NCBI GenBank assembly: GCA_958450325.1
Contig: OY288251.1
Coordinates: forward strand, 67,411,666 to 67,475,665
Direction: 5' to 3'
Source of the DNA: Agrostemma githago
Lineage: Eukaryota > Streptophyta > Magnoliopsida > Caryophyllales > Caryophyllaceae
Length of the DNA stretch: 64,000 nt
The notes beneath the pieces are model-generated. The model was given only the letters and a program-made list of their open reading frames with translations, was not told the DNA's origin and ran no database searches. The position numbers were made by a program, and so were the translations under genes. Positions 60,711 through 64,000 of this stretch are shown here, one piece after another. Each line of letters begins with the position of its first letter. Within the stretch, counting starts at the first letter, position 1.

Positions 60711-62009
60711 GATTATTTAAGCATATAATAGTTGCGGGGAACCTAAACTACCAACCTAATACGAATTATAATCAAACTAATCAACCTAAAATAATCAAAT
60801 AAAAACTCAAAAGTAATACAAAATAACATATTCCCGGGTCACATTGATTCCCGGGTCAAAAACTGTTCAAAATTTCAAAAATCGTCATTCTAAATTAGTC
60901 GGGAAAATAATAATTACATTAATCCCGAAACTTAATTAAATTCATTAATCAATATTAAAGAAGGGTAAAAGAGTTACGTTGAGACACGTGCCTCAAAAAC
61001 CGTTCAAAAGTACAAAAATCGTAATTTTAATTTACTCAAAAATATTAATTAGATTAATTAAGAAACTTAATTAATATCATTAATCATAATTATGGAAGGG
61101 TAAAAGAGTATTCACGTATAAAGCGTCGACGACGTGGCTGAAACGTCGACGACGAAATGTAGTAGTGCGTTTTCCGTTCGTCCTCATATTTTGTGCACAT
61201 TCCTACCGACCCGATTAAAACTCCGTACGATTTTTAGCATCTTTTCTTCCGTACCTGAAACTAATCTCTGAAAAACGTGTGTTATACACTACAAATTGAG
61301 CTGCTCGGGAGCTAATATCGGGCCACGTTTCAAATCACAACCTGATTTTCATACCACATGAATGACTAGGGTGTCCTAAGGATGAACCCCCGATTTCACG
61401 CCCAAACAATAAGTATAAGTCGCTTTTACATGATAAACAGATTTTGAGATAAGAGTTTCAACCCCCCAACCATTCTCCGTTGCTCCTCAAATTTTATTTA
61501 TACTGACGTTCCTAACGACCCGATGAATACTCCGTACAATTTTCAGCCTTTTTTATTCCGCACTCCGAATCTCTGGAAAAAAAATATGTATTATATACAC
61601 TAAAAATTGAGCTGCTCTAGAGATCATATCGGGTCACGTTTCAAATCAACCTGTATGTTTTTCATACCACGTGACTGCGGTGTGGGTCAGGATGTACTCT
61701 ACCATTATTCACGCCCAAGCAACAAGTATGTATACGTTGCTTTTACACGATAAACAAATTTTCAGGCACGACTTGTTAAGTACATATATATCGGAACCCC
61801 AAACGTTTTCCGTTCCTCATATTTTGTGTGCGCGTTCCTACCAACCCGATTAAAACTCCGTACTATTTTCAGCCTTTTTTTTATTCCGGACCCCGAATCT
61901 CTGAAAAATGTGTATTACATCACGCTATAAATCGAGCTGCACGGAAGCTAATATCGGGCCACGTTTCAAATTATCCTGATTTTCATACCACGTGACTAGG
62001 GTGTCCTAG

Positions 62010-63150
62010 TAGACCAGAAAAGAGGAATGAGAAGAGAAGTATTAGGGAGGCGAGGGTGGGGTGCTAAGGAGAAATGGGCACGCATGAGAGGGTAAGTAAT
62101 TTGACGGGTAGAAGGATTTGAATGGATGATACTTTTGCTGATTAGATGACAAAATCAGATCATATTTAAGGATGAATCGTAGATGATGACGATATGGAGG
62201 AAAAGGATAATAGGATGGCGAAGAGTTGTTGCAGAAGGAAAAAGTATCTTAGTAGGCGAAGCATGAGCAACAAGAAGATGAGTAGCATTAGGGGATATAT
62301 CATATATAGTAGGGGAGAAGGATATGAGAAAGTGAGAGTTAAAGACGTGAAAATCGGGAGGGGTAGAGTGAGTGAAAGGGACGATACTTTCGTTCAACTA
62401 GATGACAAAAGAAAATCATATGTAAATATGAATCTTGGATGATGATGATCAAGAGAAGGAAGATGAGGATGATGATGAAGAGGAGGAGGAGAAGTGAAGG
62501 ATGGAATAAACTTATCTTAGTAAATGAGAAAGGAGGAACCAGTTGAGGAGGAGCTAGCATTATGGGGAGAAGGAGGAGCGCGTTCCAGGAGGAGGTAGTG
62601 ATGAAGAACGAGATAGATAGGAGTTAAAGTAACATGCCATACCTGAGTACCTGACTAGGGGACGAGAAGGAGGAGAGGAAAGTGGAGGATTGGAAGCAGA
62701 AAGAGAAGGAGAAAAGAATATGAAGGGGTGAATAAGAAAAATAAATTTTATTATTAGAGGGTAATAACTAATAAGGAACAAGAGGATGACCGTTAGGGGG
62801 TGAGGGAGAAGAGGGGAGACGTTAAGGGTAGAAGATGTTGAAGGGACGAAATCGTCACTAAGCTCTATATATAACAAATCATGTCATATTTTAGAATGAG
62901 TCTTAGATCATGGAGAGGGGGAGGCGTAGAGGAAATTGGAGGAGGTCATGAGAAAAAATGAAAGAATAAGGTGGATATAGATAAGGTGTAGGAAGAGAAG
63001 ACGTGAATAATGAGAAATGGAAGGGGATTTAGGGGTGCTGAAGGAGAAGAAAAACTAACCTTTGTAGATGGAAAGGAGAAAAGGGATGAGGAGCAACATT
63101 AGGGGAGACAAGGAGGTAGGGTTAACAATGAGAGGGGTAGAAGAAGTTGC
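62010..63150. repeat. Purine-rich block with diverged internal repeats
   Basis: The plus strand is dominated by A and G (for example GGAGGAGGAGAAGTGAAGG near 62480). A motif, GGGACGATACTTTCGTTCAACTA then GATGACAAAA...ATCATAT and GAATC.T.GATGATG, recurs near 62125, 62380, 62840 and, more weakly, 63155. So this is a set of diverged repeats of roughly 250-460 bp spacing. No coding function supported. Confidence 0.7.
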
Positions 63151-63159
63151 ATATATGAC

Positions 63160-63849
63160 ACCTCCATTGCTGAACTAAGTGATAAAGCAAGTCATTTTAA
63201 CTTGTAAGACCAGGTCTTAGATTACCATAAAAAAAACAGAGGAAGCAGGTGATATTAAATTCTTTGCAATTTGGACGACTACGCATTGAGGTGAGCGTAA
63301 TAATTTTGAAAGATATCGACACTGATTACAATTATTGTTTACACAAACTGGAGAAATTTAGAAAACTTCCAACAATTGAGCACCACCAACCAAATACGAT
63401 ACATGCATACAATATAGTACTCTATAAGCGCAGAAAATTATTTTTAAAGAACAAAGATACATACTGAAATCAACTAAATCGGTATCAATAACACTCAACC
63501 AATCGTTTAACACCAAAGTCCATGCGGCCATCAACTAGTTCGGAAGATTGAACACAAAGTCTAGCAAATACCAAATAGCTAGCCAGTAGCTATTGTTATA
63601 TATATGTTGAGCGGATCCATCATCAACTCCATTTTGTTGGATATGAAAATTAATTATTGCTTGCTTTTGTAGTTCCATCTATCTCTGCCATTCTGCCTTT
63701 AGATACCCGTTTATTAATCTCATAATATCACTCGAGGTTGATAGTAGAGTGACATTCTTGGATAAACACACATTAGACTGAAAACATATAATATGATTTT
63801 CCATTGGGTGGTCACATATTTTAGTCATTAAAATAAATGTATCGTGTAA
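63160..63849. other. Intergenic, 3' flank of the edge peptide gene
   Basis: A/T-rich with no recognised element. The part next to 63850 should hold the 3' UTR of the minus-strand peptide gene. Confidence 0.45.
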
Positions 63850-64000
63850 CTAAGTACTCCCACCACAGTAACCAGTACAACGACAATAGCCAGAGAGGCA
63901 ACGGCCATAACATCTTGCCCCTTGACAATACTGGTTCGCATAGCCATAACAGTCACGAAGATATCGACAATAACGTTGCGCGGTTATCCCATCATTTATA
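63850..64000 (-). CDS. Cysteine-rich secreted-peptide-like last exon (partial, runs off the window)
   Basis: The minus strand is open from the window edge to TAG at 63852-63850, giving 50 codons without a start in view. The last 45 residues contain eight Cys spaced C-x5-C-x7-C-x4-C-x3-C-x4-C-x1-C-x3-C, with much Tyr, Gly and Arg, ending CTGYCGGST. The C-x3-C ... C-x1-C-x3-C tail recalls the plant defensin signature, but the loop lengths differ, so it is not a standard defensin. Such peptides are usually cut from a precursor with a signal peptide encoded upstream, here beyond 64000. Eight evenly placed Cys in 45 codons is unlikely by chance. Function (defence or signalling) is not known from sequence. 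Confidence 0.6.
   Translation of the reverse strand, partial: INDGITAQRYCRYLRDCYGYANQYCQGARCYGRCLSGYCRCTGYCGGST

Larger units (their letters stand above)
59093..61167. mobile_element. Mutator-like element, 2,075 bp, carrying GGCGCC minisatellites
   Basis: A perfect 9-bp duplication CGTTTTCCG flanks it (59084-59092, 61168-61176). The long inverted ends share GTCGTCG.C.TTTCAGCCAC and GTCGTCG.CG. Further in, TTTTTGAGACACGTG on the left and CACGTGCCTCAAAAA on the right are also inverted. The core holds two GC-rich arrays and a duplicated segment (separate entries). No transposase frame. Open frames over the arrays are repeat artefacts. Confidence 0.85.
58855..62010. repeat. Second repeat family (about 320 bp units), split by a Mutator-like element
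   Basis: Units before (58855-59092) and after (61168-62010) the inserted element share CACGTTT.AAATCA, CATACCA.GTGACTA, TTTCACGCCCAA.CGA.AAGTATAA and CCGAACGTTTTCCG. The boundary motif CGAATCTCTGAAAAA (variants) occurs near 61260, 61565 and 61895, so the period is about 305-330 bp. Removing the insert rejoins one unit cleanly. Confidence 0.8.

Noticed and set aside
62194..62877. 80-105 codon frames in the purine-rich block
   Set aside because: Compositional artefacts (Lys/Glu/Arg or Phe/Leu/Ser runs) without domains.

Overview
This is plant nuclear DNA. The genes have many short exons with GT-AG introns, the products are plant-specific (PRT1, RDM1, ABI3, a Sec14-nodulin protein), and the gaps hold Stowaway and Tourist MITEs, hAT and Mutator-like elements, tRNA-derived SINEs and solo LTRs. 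Scattered copies of ACTCCGTA/TACGGAGT suggest a member of the Caryophyllales (a beet/spinach/campion type genome), but that is only an impression. Exon models were built by hand from conserved protein sequence and splice sites. In all seven intact genes the exon lengths add up to a whole number of codons.

Layout. 216-3700 (+) PRT1, an N-degron E3 ligase; 4646-6230 (+) ribosomal protein L13a; 7224-10797 (-) a plastid membrane protein, probably DedA/SNARE-associated-like; 11853-12635 (-) RDM1 of RNA-directed DNA methylation; 14356-16961 a 2.6 kb solo LTR; 18471-27238 (+) a Sec14-nodulin lipid transfer protein whose intron 10 holds a hAT element nested in a hairpin MITE; 28416-30460 (-) a SLC35F/EamA-type transporter; 30979-39607 mostly transposon debris; 40007-43128 (+) a PIF-type bHLH gene with an in-frame stop; 44307-48511 (-) ABI3; 49842-56905 a 7 kb tandem array of about 325 bp units in two alternating types, carrying several nested insertions; 56915-62010 a second repeat family of about 320 bp split by a Mutator-like element that contains GGCGCC-rich minisatellites; 62010-63150 a purine-rich block; and at the right edge (minus strand, running out of the window) the last exon of a cysteine-rich peptide gene.

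The genes are not an operon and mostly act separately. PRT1, RPL13A, the Sec14 gene and ABI3 all have Arabidopsis counterparts on chromosome 3 near At3g24650-At3g24840 (from memory), so the gene-rich part looks like an ancient syntenic block. The PIF-like gene and ABI3 are tail to tail; both families control seed germination. The points most worth follow-up are the dimeric satellite beside ABI3, the edge cysteine-rich peptide, the damaged PIF-like gene with a possible 33-nt splice bypass, and the two palindrome-rich inverted-repeat elements at 38741-39607 and 59093-61167.
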